Source: Edaphobacter sp.
Lineage (GTDB): Bacteria; Acidobacteriota; Terriglobia; Terriglobales; Acidobacteriaceae
Direction: 5' to 3'
Assembly: GCF_028283685.1 (NCBI RefSeq)
Contig: NZ_JAPWKF010000004.1
Location: forward strand, 310,001-374,000
Length of the DNA stretch: 64,000 bases
Position 1 is the first letter of the stretch. The number at the start of each line of letters is the position of its first letter. Shown here piece by piece: positions 26,019 to 34,896 of the stretch. A program made the translations under genes and the position numbers. The notes below the pieces were generated by a model. It searched no databases and had not been told where the DNA came from. It saw nothing but the letters and a program-made list of their open reading frames with translations.

Positions 26019-26060
26019 CTTCGAAGTATAGCGAAGCCGCGTGCCGCGGCTTAAACGCAA

Positions 26061-26088
26061 AGCGAGGAAGCCGTTGGGCCTCCTCGCT
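26061..26088 (-). terminator. Probable terminator after ssb
   Basis: AGCGAGGA at 26061-26068 pairs with TCCTCGCT at 26081-26088 across a 12-base loop. On the minus strand the stem is followed by TTGCGTTTAAG. It lies 23 bases after the ssb stop and before the amidohydrolase start. Confidence 0.55.
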
Positions 26089-26110
26089 GAGGTCTGCTTG
26101 GGTTGCAGCG

Positions 26111-26587
26111 TTAGAAGGGGATATCGTCGTCGGTGATGCCCTGATCGGCGTAGTCCGGCTGCGAAGCCGGAGGACGCTGATCGTAGCTGGCGGTGTTGGA
26201 GCGGGAGGAGCCGCCGCCGGAGCTGGCACCAGAGCCTTCGCCACGCCCGGGGCCGCCGCCAAGCAGGCTCATCTCGTTGATCAGGATCTCGGTCCGGTAC
26301 TTCTTCTGGCCGCTCTCCTTGTCGTCCCAGGAGCGGGTTTGAATCTTGCCTTCGACGTAGAGCTGCGTGCCCTTCTTCACATAGTCGCGAATGATCTCAG
26401 CGGTGCGGCTGAAGGCGACGAGGTTGTGCCACTCGGTCTTGTCCTGCCAGTTGCCCTGCTGGTCCTTCTGGCGGTCGGCGGTCGCGAGCGAGAAGCTGGC
26501 GATGGTCATGCCGCCTGCGGTGGAACGGATCTCGGGGTCCTTTCCGACGTTGCCGAGGAGAATTACTTTGTTGACGCCTTTTGCCAT
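26111..26587 (-). CDS. ssb: Single-stranded DNA-binding protein
   Basis: The 158-residue protein has an N-terminal OB fold (KVILLGNVGKDPEIRSTAGG, FSLATADR, EWHNLVAF, KGTQLYVEGKIQTRSWDD). A Gly/Ser-rich disordered linker leads to the acidic tip DDDIPF that recruits replication and repair partners. It coats single-stranded DNA as a tetramer. The ATG is at 26587. It follows a small membrane-protein gene by 58 bases on the same strand. Confidence 0.97.
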   Translation of the reverse strand: MAKGVNKVILLGNVGKDPEIRSTAGGMTIASFSLATADRQKDQQGNWQDKTEWHNLVAFSRTAEIIRDYVKKGTQLYVEGKIQTRSWDDKESGQKKYRTEILINEMSLLGGGPGRGEGSGASSGGGSSRSNTASYDQRPPASQPDYADQGITDDDIPF

Positions 26588-26645
26588 GGGGTACTCCGGT
26601 TTTTTCAGTCTCGAAGGTTGAGGATAGCAGAATCGACCCTGCGGA

Positions 26646-26870
26646 TTAGCGGCGACGATCTGCGTAGAGCTTCATCAGGGCCAGCAGCAGCGAGAGCGTG
26701 CCCGTGGGCAGGCATCCCATGGCGATCACCAGCGCCAGCCATCCGCCATTGGTGTGAGGTCCCATGCGGCTGACGCCGCCGAAGAAGAGGAAGATGGAGC
26801 CGGCGCAGATGACGCCTGTGCCGAAGATTCCGATGCCGGTGCGAAGAAGTTTTCGTGTGTCTGGTTGCAT
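26646..26870 (-). CDS. Small two-helix membrane protein (74 aa)
   Basis: Two hydrophobic segments at about residues 9-31 and 43-66 are separated by a polar loop (SRMGPHTNGG), with basic ends (LYADRRR). It lies 16 bases after the DUF420 gene in the same direction, so it is probably part of the polX-cyoE-DUF420 transcript. I do not recognise a family. Confidence 0.6.
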   Translation of the reverse strand: MQPDTRKLLRTGIGIFGTGVICAGSIFLFFGGVSRMGPHTNGGWLALVIAMGCLPTGTLSLLLALMKLYADRRR

Positions 26871-26886
26871 GTGGAAGCCGTGCGGG

Positions 26887-27450
26887 TTAGTGGATTGCAG
26901 ACTGCATCCAGTAGACGATGACCCCGGTGACTGAGACGTAGAGCCAGATGGGATAGGTATAGCGAGCCAGCCGGCGGTGAGCGGGAAAACGTCCGGTCAG
27001 AGAGAGAAAGAAAGTGATCAGAATCATCGGCAGCGCGATGACAGAGAGAAGAATGTGCGAGAGCAGAAGCTTCCAGTAGAAGGGCCACCAGGGACTCAGG
27101 CGGTCGAATCGCGTCTCGCCGTGCAGGGTGAAGTTTGCCAGGTAGCAGACGAGGAAGATGCTGGAAAAGAAGAACGCGGCGAACATGGCGGCGCGATGCG
27201 CGGGGATGTTGCGGGCGCGGATGTAGCGATAGCCTAAGAGCAGGGCGACGGTCGAGAGCGCATTCAGCACCGCATTGACCAGGGGAAGCGAACGAAGCTG
27301 GGTTCCTGCGACGTCGGTCGGGGTGTGGAAGTAGACCAGCCAGCAGATAAAGGCACTGGCGACGGCGCTCACCACGATGATTGCTGCGATGATCGACGGC
27401 GGAGTGCGGACCGTGTTGGAGGGCAGGGCAGAGGAGTCGTTCATGGGCAT
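26887..27450 (-). CDS. DUF420 membrane protein (CtaM-like)
   Basis: The 187-residue protein has about five membrane helices with conserved histidines (AHRAAMFAAF, NFTLHGETRF, LLLSHILLSV), matching the DUF420 family. Members of this family (for example CtaM in Staphylococcus) are linked to maturation of heme-copper oxidases. The context supports this: the start overlaps the stop of the heme O synthase gene by one base (TGATG), implying translational coupling. Confidence 0.82.
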   Translation of the reverse strand: MPMNDSSALPSNTVRTPPSIIAAIIVVSAVASAFICWLVYFHTPTDVAGTQLRSLPLVNAVLNALSTVALLLGYRYIRARNIPAHRAAMFAAFFFSSIFLVCYLANFTLHGETRFDRLSPWWPFYWKLLLSHILLSVIALPMILITFFLSLTGRFPAHRRLARYTYPIWLYVSVTGVIVYWMQSAIH

Positions 27451-28415
27451 CAGAAGAGCAGACGTCCTTTGGCGTCAAGCATCAATGCAGCCATCAGCAG
27501 GGGCAGGTAGATCACCGACGCCTTGAGCAGATCGCGAGCATAGGCCCGGGACTCCGGAGCATTTGGCGTACGGACGATGCGTGCGAAGCGGATCGTGTAC
27601 CAAAGGTAGCCCAGCGACAGGATGGTCGCCGTGACGGCGTAGATGTGGCCGGTCACGCCCAGCCAGGTAGGCCAGGTGCTGATCGGAACCATCAGGACGG
27701 CGTAGAAGAGCGACTGAATGACCGTGGAGCGTGCCGCGAAGCTGACGTCAGGCTGTGTTGGCGTGAGCCGGATTCCGGCTGCGGCGTAGTCGTCGCGATA
27801 CATCCAGCCGATGGCCATGAAGTGCGGAAACTGCCAGACGAAGAGGATGGCAAAGAGCGCGACGGCGGGCCATTCGATGATGCCGCGGATGGCGGTCCAG
27901 CCGATGAGCGGCGGCAGCGCTCCGGGGAACGCCCCGATGAAGGTGTTCACGACGGTGATGCGCTTGAGCGGGGTATAGATGCAGACATATCCCACGGCGG
28001 TGAGCAGGGTGAGCGTCCCGGTGAGGAGGTTGGTGACCTGCGCAAGGTAGAGTGAGCCGAGAAAGATGGCGGCGAAGCCGAGGATCAGACCATGGGCCAG
28101 CGAGATGCGGCCAGCGGCCATCGGCCTGTCCGACGTGCGGCGCATCAGGGCGTCGGTGCGGCGCTCGAGGGCCTGATTCAGCGCGCTCGAACCGGCGGTC
28201 ACGACAGCTATGCCGGCCAAGGCCTGCAGCATCCCGAAATGAAAGGGACTGATCCCGCTGGCAAGCGAACCAAGGTAATAGCCTGCTCCGGCGGTGATGA
28301 CCACCATGACGGAGACACGGACTTTGAAGAGGGCTGCGTAGTCGGCAAAGAGGCCGCGCTCTGCTACGGACTTCTTCGCAGAGAGGCTTGCCGGTGATGT
28401 TGCGGATTGCGCCAC
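27450..28415 (-). CDS. cyoE: Protoheme IX farnesyltransferase (heme O synthase)
   Basis: The enzyme joins farnesyl diphosphate to heme B to give heme O for terminal oxidases. The 321-residue UbiA-family protein has the first prenyl-diphosphate site around NQALERRTDALMRRTSDRP and the second around YRDDYAAAGIRLTP, with about nine membrane helices. It lies 34 bases downstream of polX and is translationally coupled to the DUF420 gene. The oxidase subunits themselves are not in the window. Confidence 0.95.
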   Translation of the reverse strand: MAQSATSPASLSAKKSVAERGLFADYAALFKVRVSVMVVITAGAGYYLGSLASGISPFHFGMLQALAGIAVVTAGSSALNQALERRTDALMRRTSDRPMAAGRISLAHGLILGFAAIFLGSLYLAQVTNLLTGTLTLLTAVGYVCIYTPLKRITVVNTFIGAFPGALPPLIGWTAIRGIIEWPAVALFAILFVWQFPHFMAIGWMYRDDYAAAGIRLTPTQPDVSFAARSTVIQSLFYAVLMVPISTWPTWLGVTGHIYAVTATILSLGYLWYTIRFARIVRTPNAPESRAYARDLLKASVIYLPLLMAALMLDAKGRLLF

Positions 28416-28449
28416 GATGTAAGGATATCGCGAATGACGCGATGGGCGT

Positions 28450-30189
28450 TTATCGACGCAGCTGGGCGAGAAGCGCCTCGGCGGTGGGCAGGGTGTTTAA
28501 CACGTCCGGAGCCGTGAGCCAGGCGCGGCGCAGCTGGGTGATGCCGAAGCGAATCTGGTCGAGTTCGCCGGTCGAGTGCGCATCGGTGTTCACCGCGATC
28601 CTGCATCCGTGCTCCCTGGCGAGGCGGAGATGAAGATCGGTGAGATCTGAGCGCGCGGGGCTTGCGTTGTGTTCGACGGCGACGCCAAGTTCGGCGGCAC
28701 GTTTGAGCACGGTGTCGATGTGAAGAGCGTAGGGATCGCGCTTGAGCACCTTGCGTCCGGTGGGATGGCCGAGGATGTCGACGTTGGGGTTTTCCATGGC
28801 ACGCAGGATGCGCTCGGTCATCTGCTCGATGGGCTGATCGAAGCGGCTGTGGACGCTGGCGACGACGACATCCATCTCGGCCAGTGTCTCGTCGGAGAGA
28901 TCCAGCTCTCCTTCGCCGAGGATGTCGACCTCCACACCAGCCAGAATGCGGATGCGTCCGTTCATCTCGGCGTCGATCTCGCGAATGCGCCTGATGTGGG
29001 CCAGCGCGCGCTTGTCGTCCATGCCGTTGGTCATGGCGAGATTCTTGGAGTGGTCGGTGATGGCGATGTACTTCAGGCCGCGATCTGCGGCGGCCTCGGC
29101 CATCTCGCGGATCGTGTTCGAGCCGTCGGTCTCGACGGTGTGCATGTGCAGGTCGCCGCGGATGTCTGTCAACGTAATCAACTGCGGGAGGGTGTGTGCG
29201 GCTGCCGCTTCCAGCTCGCCGCCGTTCTCCCGCAGCTCCGGCGGAATGTAATCGAGGTCGAGGGCACGGTAGATTGCCTCTTCGGTCTCGGCGGCGACGA
29301 TGGTGTTGTCTTCCACGCGCAGCAGGGCATATTCGTTCAGCGTCAGGCCACGCTTGATGGCACGTTGCCGCAGAGCGACGTTGTGCATCTTCGAGCCGGT
29401 GAAGTATTGCAGCGCGGCGCCGTAGCTGGCACGCGGCAGCAGGCGTACATCCACCTGGAGCTGGTTGCGCAGCGTGAAGCTGACCTTGTTCTGGCCGCGG
29501 GCGAGCAGTTTGTCGATCAGTGGGAGATTCGCGACATGCTCCACGGCGGCGGCGACGACGTTGGGCTCGCAGGCGGGACCGGTCACCAGCAGGTCGAGGT
29601 CGCCCACGGTCTCGCGGCCGCGACGCAGGGAGCCTGCCGGGGTGATCTCGTCGATACCGGGGAACTCACGGATAAGCGCGGAGATGCGCTCGGCGTGTTC
29701 GTGTGCGTGATCGACGCGGAAGCGCGATGAATTTTTGCGGTAATCCTCGATGCCTTTGAGGAGCTTGGTGGTGAATTTTTCTCCCATGCGGGGGAGCTTG
29801 TTGAGGTGGCCTGCCTTGGCCGCTTCTTCGAGAGCGTCAATGTCGGCGACTTGAAGCGCGGACCAGATCAGAGCAACCGTCTTTGGTCCCATACCGGGCA
29901 GACGCAGCAGTTCGAGCATCGATGGCTTGTACCGCGTGAGCAGCTCTTCCCGCAGGGGAAGGGTGCCGGTGTTGACGATGTCAACGATGTTCGACGCCAT
30001 GCCCTTGCCGATACCGGCGATAGCAAGCAACTGCTTGGGATCTTCTGCGAGCGTGACGAGTTGCGTCGTCTGCTGTTCAACGGCCTCGGCGGCACGACGA
30101 TACGAGCGGATGCGGAACGGATCAGCGGCGTCTATCTCGAGCAGAGCCGCTGTCTCGTCCAGCAAGCGTGCGATGGTGATGTTATCCAT
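28450..30189 (-). CDS. polX: PolX-type DNA polymerase with C-terminal PHP phosphoesterase domain
   Basis: The 579-residue protein has helix-hairpin-helix motifs (LAIAGIGKGMASNI, LLRLPGMGPKTVALIW), a pol-beta-type palm with catalytic aspartates in GSLRRGRETVGDLDLLVTG and VDVRLLP, and a PHP domain. The PHP ligands are visible in GDLHMHTVETDG, AITDHSKN, GVEVDIL, VASVHSR, LGHPTG and NTDAHS. It is a gap-filling repair polymerase with 3'-5' exonuclease potential. The ATG at 30189 fits the family start; the in-frame GTG/ATG further upstream adds a non-conserved tail. Confidence 0.95.
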   Translation of the reverse strand: MDNITIARLLDETAALLEIDAADPFRIRSYRRAAEAVEQQTTQLVTLAEDPKQLLAIAGIGKGMASNIVDIVNTGTLPLREELLTRYKPSMLELLRLPGMGPKTVALIWSALQVADIDALEEAAKAGHLNKLPRMGEKFTTKLLKGIEDYRKNSSRFRVDHAHEHAERISALIREFPGIDEITPAGSLRRGRETVGDLDLLVTGPACEPNVVAAAVEHVANLPLIDKLLARGQNKVSFTLRNQLQVDVRLLPRASYGAALQYFTGSKMHNVALRQRAIKRGLTLNEYALLRVEDNTIVAAETEEAIYRALDLDYIPPELRENGGELEAAAAHTLPQLITLTDIRGDLHMHTVETDGSNTIREMAEAAADRGLKYIAITDHSKNLAMTNGMDDKRALAHIRRIREIDAEMNGRIRILAGVEVDILGEGELDLSDETLAEMDVVVASVHSRFDQPIEQMTERILRAMENPNVDILGHPTGRKVLKRDPYALHIDTVLKRAAELGVAVEHNASPARSDLTDLHLRLAREHGCRIAVNTDAHSTGELDQIRFGITQLRRAWLTAPDVLNTLPTAEALLAQLRR

Positions 30190-30351
30190 GGGCAGGAACC
30201 AGCGGCGGACGTGCCGCCTGCTGGTGCAAGTATGCAGCAAGGAGCAGCTGTTGTGCAGCATCCCGAATTGAATGACATTCGTTCGTGGATCGGATTGCGA
30301 CTCTACCCAGAGTCGCGGAACTTATCGTTCCTGCGACTTCAGGAGGTGAAG

Positions 30352-30570
30352 TTAGTTAATTTCTTTGACGCGAAAGACTTGATCAGCCTGTGGTCCTTTT
30401 GAACCCTGGATGATATCGAACTCGACTTCGTCGCCTTCCTTGAGGCTCTTGTACCCCTCACGCTGAATTGAGGTGTAATGCACAAAAACATCCGCGCCAC
30501 CGTCACGGCCGAGGAAGCCGTAACCCTTTGCGTTGTTAAACCACTTAACGGTTCCTTTGAACTGTGCCAA
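30352..30570 (-). CDS. Cold-shock protein (CspA family)
   Basis: The 72-residue OB-fold RNA chaperone has RNP1 (KGYGFLGRD) and RNP2 (VFVHYTSI). I place the start at the TTG at 30570 ([12 protein letters not shown]), preceded by AAGGAG eight bases upstream; the longer in-frame start at 30684 encodes no family sequence. The 277-base gap upstream of it (to 30847) is the leader region. It contains AACCC/GGGTT pairing near 30663-30677, but I see no convincing further element. Confidence 0.92.
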   Translation of the reverse strand: MAQFKGTVKWFNNAKGYGFLGRDGGADVFVHYTSIQREGYKSLKEGDEVEFDIIQGSKGPQADQVFRVKEIN

Positions 30571-30847
30571 GACCCTTGCTCCTTGCAGTTGATTCAATCC
30601 GATCCACACCCCTGTTGCGTTGCGGAGAGGTGAAGATCGGGCTCTAGGAGTGTGACGCGAACAACCCGGACTGGGTTTCCTCATCCTGCCTGTTATGAGG
30701 GGTATCTAAATGTCGCTCCTGCAAGGGTAACCAGTGCGGCCTGTGAACGGCGCGAGTGCGGCCACGACGATAAGGCGAATGTTTTCAAGAGCCAAAGAAG
30801 TAAGCCGCCGATATCGGCGGCCTGGGTATGAAAAATATTGGCGATGG

Positions 30848-31492
30848 TTATCGCGCGGAGGTCTTGCGCCATTGGTCATAGAGCAAAAGCCCTATGAGGG
30901 TCTTGCCATCGTGAATCTTGTTGGCCGCTACCAGGGCAAGAGCCTCGGAGAGAGGCATGCGAATGACCTCAATCTTTTCATCTTCCTCCGGCTGGGCTAT
31001 GCCCTCGCGAATGTCGCGGGCAAGGTAGATCTGCATCCATTCGCCGAGAAAGCCAGGGCTGGCGAAGTATTTCGTCAGCAGCGTCCACTTTTTTGCACGA
31101 TAGCCGGTTTCCTCGATCATCTCGCGCTTGGCTGCGGCAAGCGTCTTTTCGCCCGGCTCTACACGGCCTGCGGGCAACTCAAGCAAAAACTGGCCTGCCG
31201 CGTGACGGTACTGGCGCTCGAGAATCACGTCGGGATCGGAGGGATTCTTCGACTCGTCGACGGCGAGCACAACGACCGAGCCGTTGTGGCGAATCACTTC
31301 GCGAACATTCTTATGGCCGCCCGGCTCGATCACCTCGTCGCGGTTGACGGAGAAGACCATACCCTTGAATACGACCTTTGAGGAGAGCAGCCTGGTCTTC
31401 TTCGAGGGCTTCGCTTTGGGGGCGGCGACCGCTTTTTGGGGCTTCGGAGCAGCCTTCGTCTTTTTCGCAGAGCTTTTCGACTTCTGTACCAT
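30848..31492 (-). CDS. NUDIX hydrolase (ADP-ribose pyrophosphatase-like)
   Basis: The 214-residue protein holds the NUDIX box GRVEPGEKTLAAAKREMIEETGY split across residues about 108-130, with upstream RQYRHAAGQFLLELPAG typical of ADP-ribose pyrophosphatases. It hydrolyses nucleoside diphosphates linked to another moiety. The first about 33 residues are a Lys/Ala/Pro-rich basic tail (KSSAKKTKAAPKPQKAV), unusual for the family and likely disordered. It is divergent from bshC across 194 bases. Confidence 0.88.
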   Translation of the reverse strand: MVQKSKSSAKKTKAAPKPQKAVAAPKAKPSKKTRLLSSKVVFKGMVFSVNRDEVIEPGGHKNVREVIRHNGSVVVLAVDESKNPSDPDVILERQYRHAAGQFLLELPAGRVEPGEKTLAAAKREMIEETGYRAKKWTLLTKYFASPGFLGEWMQIYLARDIREGIAQPEEDEKIEVIRMPLSEALALVAANKIHDGKTLIGLLLYDQWRKTSAR

Positions 31493-31686
31493 AGAGCTAC
31501 GGTATCATCCTGCATCGAGGGCGCTTGTTTCTGCATCCAAGTTTCGGAAGCAGATCAGCAATAAGCGGAACACCGCCGAACTCGATCACGGAGCTAGCCG
31601 GGAATTGAAGGATCGATAAACGGCGATCAGTTCGCGGATTCGGCTTCTGAGTCTGCGCAGAAAAGGCTTGAGGACGAAGGACCGCA

Positions 31687-33360
31687 ATGAGCGTTGAGTG
31701 TTACCCGATCACGATTTTGCCCCATGTATCGCAGCTGTATCGCGACTACCTGGGGATGGGCGACAGTGCGGCGGACGCTCCTGTGCGCCAGTGGTTCGGT
31801 TTCGGAGATTCAGGCGGTCCCTTTGCCGGTGGATGGATGCGGGGCGTCCTTCCTCCTGTAGCGTCGGCTGATCGGCTTGCTGACGAATTGCTGCGGCAGA
31901 ACCGTCTCTTCGGTGCCGGCGAGCAAGCGCTGGCCAATATTGAAAAGATTCGCGGCGGGGCACGGACGGTCATCACCGGTCAGCAGGTGGTGCTCTTTGG
32001 TGGCCCGTTGCTCACTCTGCTGAAGGCGGCGACTGCCATCTCGCGGGCCAGCGAGGCGACTCGCATCAGCGGTGTGACCCATGTCCCCGTCTTCTGGATG
32101 GCGACGGAAGATCACGATCTGGCTGAAGTCGACCAGGCTGCCCTGCTGACCAAGACGGACGTGGAGACACTGCGCGCCGGGCTGCGTGTCTCGCATCCTG
32201 TCGAGGTAGGTGGCGTGAGGCTGGATGAAGAGTCTGCTCCGCTGCTGGAACAGATAATAGAGCGTGCCACCGAGCTGCTGGAGTATGCGCCGGTCGCAGA
32301 ATGGATTCGCGAGGCCTATCTCGATCAGGATGCCGACGGTGCACGCCCCACGCTGGCGATGGCATTCGGCAGGCTGATCGCGCGGATCTTCGCTCCCCAG
32401 GGATTGATCGTGGTCGATGCCTCCTCGCACGAGTTTCATGCGATGGGCAGCACAACGTTACGCTACGCGATTGAGAACGCCGACATTCTCCACCAGGCGT
32501 TGCTTCAACGCAGCGAGGAGCTAACCGCGCGGCAGTATCACGCGCAGGTTCTGGTGGGCGAGGCGTCATCGCTGCTATTCCTGGTCGATGAGACGACAGG
32601 AGAGAGGCTTGCACTGCGTCGTGTCGTGGAACCGACGAGCGGGGAGACCCAGTGGCGTGCCGGTTCACGAATCATCTCGACCGACGAATTGCTCGAGATT
32701 CTTGAGAAGACCCCGGAGCGGCTGAGCCCTAATGCTCTGCTGCGTCCTGTCTTCCAGGACACCGTGTTTCCTACCGCTGCGTATATCGGGGGCCCTGCGG
32801 AGATTGCTTACTTTGCGCAGAGCGCTGTCCTTTACCAGGCGATTCTTGGACGCCTGACTCCGGTTCTGCCGCGACTCTCTGCCACTCTGATCGAACCGGC
32901 GATTGCGACGGTGATGGACAAGGACGAGGTGCAGCTGCCGGATGCCATGACGACCGCGGCCGAACTGGGACAGCGTCTGGGCGCACGTGCCATGCCGATC
33001 CCGCTCAAGCGGAAGCTGGCTGCGGTGGGCAATGCACTTGAGACCGAGCTGGATGCGCTGACCGAATATCTGCGGGGCATCGATGCTTCGCTGGGAACTA
33101 CGGCGGAGACCTCTGGATCGAAGATGCGTTACCAGATGAATCGTCTGCGGCGCATGGCGGCGACCTTCGAGTTGCAGAAGGAGACCTCGCTGTCGAAGCA
33201 CGCTGCAGCGATCACGCTGAACCTGTTTCCCGATGGCCACCCGCAGGAAAGGCTTCTTGCCGGTGTTTGGTTTATGGCTCGTTATGGTGAGGGTTTGATC
33301 GAGCGTATTGTTCAGGTTGCAGGTAATCAGTGTCCCGGCCATGTTGTGATTCGTCTCTAA
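31687..33360 (+). CDS. bshC: Putative cysteine ligase BshC (bacillithiol biosynthesis)
   Basis: The 557-residue protein shows the BshC pattern: N-terminal VITGQQVVLFGGPLLTLLKAATAI, VPVFWMATEDHDLAEV, the middle PNALLRPVFQDTVFPTAAYIGG segment, and the C-terminal GLIERIV. BshC is thought to add cysteine to glucosaminyl-malate to complete bacillithiol. The bshA and bshB genes are not in the window. Its placement 4.5 kb before perR-katA-ahpCD fits a redox-defence region, though the two are not one operon. Confidence 0.92.
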   Translation: MSVECYPITILPHVSQLYRDYLGMGDSAADAPVRQWFGFGDSGGPFAGGWMRGVLPPVASADRLADELLRQNRLFGAGEQALANIEKIRGGARTVITGQQVVLFGGPLLTLLKAATAISRASEATRISGVTHVPVFWMATEDHDLAEVDQAALLTKTDVETLRAGLRVSHPVEVGGVRLDEESAPLLEQIIERATELLEYAPVAEWIREAYLDQDADGARPTLAMAFGRLIARIFAPQGLIVVDASSHEFHAMGSTTLRYAIENADILHQALLQRSEELTARQYHAQVLVGEASSLLFLVDETTGERLALRRVVEPTSGETQWRAGSRIISTDELLEILEKTPERLSPNALLRPVFQDTVFPTAAYIGGPAEIAYFAQSAVLYQAILGRLTPVLPRLSATLIEPAIATVMDKDEVQLPDAMTTAAELGQRLGARAMPIPLKRKLAAVGNALETELDALTEYLRGIDASLGTTAETSGSKMRYQMNRLRRMAATFELQKETSLSKHAAAITLNLFPDGHPQERLLAGVWFMARYGEGLIERIVQVAGNQCPGHVVIRL

Positions 33361-33462
33361 CGATCTGCAGAGGCTGATATCCTTCATGCATCGGGTTACG
33401 TCTTTACGATTTAGGAAGACGATACGGGATCAGATTTGCGACTCAAGATCACAAAACGGAAG

Positions 33463-33818
33463 ATGCACTGGCTGTTTGCCACGATTCTGATGTTCTTCGG
33501 CATCTTCGCGGCTAGTGCGGCCGGTCCGATCCCTTCACATATTCCGCAATGCGTGGGAGCGCGGGCTGTTGGAGCCTGCACGAATCTCGCAATGGTAAAG
33601 CGCGAATCCAGCAACAAGCCGCTGGTAGTGAAGATCGCTTTGCCTCTGATAATGATTCTCGCTACAAGGATGCGTGTTGGAGTGCATTGGCGGCGCACGC
33701 GTGCCGCGGCACCTTCGATCCTTCTGCTCGTTCGGCACCAAACGGCACGGCCGTCCCTTCTTTTTCGACCACCTCCCACACCCTGCTTCGCTTAGTCGTG
33801 TCTTTTGTCCTGCGTTGA
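33463..33818 (+). pseudogene. Possible small secreted Cys-rich protein, apparent frameshift
   Basis: The interval between bshC and the sigma factor gene (33361-33879) has no long gene. One frame from 33463 (ATG) encodes a signal-peptide-like segment (MHWLFATILMFFGIFAASAA) with high GC3 up to about 33640. The frame ending at 33818 then reads DNDSRYKDACWSALAAHACR, which looks protein-like. Adding one T to TTT at 33639-33641 joins them as KIAFASDNDSRYKDACW. This is a weak call based on codon pattern only, and no family is recognised. The remainder of the gap shows nothing else that I can support. Confidence 0.3.
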
Positions 33819-33879
33819 GTGGGGCAGAAGGCTGCACTTTGTGGATTCCAACATTTGGAATAGTTCAGGGAGATTGGTT

Positions 33880-34491
33880 ATGTCGTCCTCAGCAGAGTCT
33901 TCAGGCTCGGCGTGCTTGCCAGCAGCAACACAGATGACACAGCGTCAAGAACTGACGCAGCTTTTCCTGCAGGAGAAGAGATATTTCCTGCGCGTCGCAG
34001 ATCGGATTGTCCACAACCTGGATGATGCGGAGGATGCTGTTCAGACAGCCTTCTGCTCTGCATGGAACGCAGTCGATTCGTTTCGTGGAGACTCCGCACT
34101 CAAGACCTGGTTCACGCGAATCGTCCAGAATGCGGCTTTGAACATCATCCGCAAGGGAAGGGGTGGCCGGACGGTATCGTTTGAAGAGTATCCGGAGCAT
34201 CTCGAAGGCTTTGAGCTGCGGTGGAGCGCGTCCGTAGAAGACCCGGAGCGCATCACGGCGCGTCGGGAGGAGTCTCGCATCCTGCATGAGCAGCTTCATG
34301 CACTGCCCGAAGAGACCAGGATGGTCTTTAAGCTGCACCTTTCGGGAGACTGCTCGATCGACACGATTGCCAAGATGAGGCATAAATCGCGTCCTTCGGT
34401 GGTCGCCCACCTTCAACGCGGCAAGGCGATTCTGCGCAAACAGGTACTTCGTTCTGTACGCGGCAGGGCCGTCGCGCAGACGGCTGTGTAG
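33880..34491 (+). CDS. ECF-type sigma-70 family RNA polymerase sigma factor
   Basis: The 203-residue protein has sigma region 2 (NLDDAEDAVQTAFCSAWNAV, FRGDSALKTWFTRIVQNAAL) and region 4 (LHALPEETRMVFKLHLSGDC, RHKSRPSVVAHLQRGKA). It would direct RNA polymerase to stress promoters. The ATG at 33880 follows AGGGAGA. No anti-sigma gene is adjacent; the next gene, 53 bases on, is a small zinc-ribbon protein. RseP at 7.1 kb could in principle act on a membrane anti-sigma encoded elsewhere. Confidence 0.88.
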   Translation: MSSSAESSGSACLPAATQMTQRQELTQLFLQEKRYFLRVADRIVHNLDDAEDAVQTAFCSAWNAVDSFRGDSALKTWFTRIVQNAALNIIRKGRGGRTVSFEEYPEHLEGFELRWSASVEDPERITARREESRILHEQLHALPEETRMVFKLHLSGDCSIDTIAKMRHKSRPSVVAHLQRGKAILRKQVLRSVRGRAVAQTAV

Positions 34492-34544
34492 GTGCTGCCG
34501 GAGAGTGGCACGCGATACAATGGCTGGTCGAGGAGCTTGTTCGT

Positions 34545-34853
34545 ATGGGACTCAGCGATCAGCCATTTGAAGTGATGTGCCCCGACTGCGGAGCGATGTT
34601 GAAGATTGACCCCGTGAGCCGGGCGATCATCTCACATAAGTCGGCGCCAAAGAAGAAGATGTTTGAAGACTTCGGTGAGGCGGCACGGGCGCTGCGCGAG
34701 GCGGATGCCCGCCGCGACTCGCTCTTCCAGCAGTCCGTCGAGGCTCAGAAGAACAAGGACGACGTGTTGGCGAAGAAGTTCGCCGAGGCCGTGAAGAAGG
34801 CCAAGGAGACGCCGCTAGGCGATCGTCCGCTGCGCGATTTCGATCTCGATTAG
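34545..34853 (+). CDS. Small zinc-ribbon/coiled-coil protein of unknown function
   Basis: The 102-residue protein begins with a CPDC pair (residues 12-15, MCPDCGAMLKIDP), which may form half a zinc ribbon. A likely helical or coiled-coil region rich in Ala, Glu and Lys runs through the rest (EAARALREADARRD, KKFAEAVKKAKET). The ATG at 34545 has GAGGAG nine bases upstream. It lies between the sigma factor and ABC-F genes, both on the same strand. I do not recognise a family. Confidence 0.7.
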   Translation: MGLSDQPFEVMCPDCGAMLKIDPVSRAIISHKSAPKKKMFEDFGEAARALREADARRDSLFQQSVEAQKNKDDVLAKKFAEAVKKAKETPLGDRPLRDFDLD

Positions 34854-34896
34854 GCGCGATCAGGCACAGGTGTCTCTGTCGGTTTAAACTGGTGTC

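Noticed and set aside
30734-31381. Plus-strand ORF opposite the NUDIX gene
   Set aside because: It is the complement of a well-supported NUDIX hydrolase and has no domain of its own.
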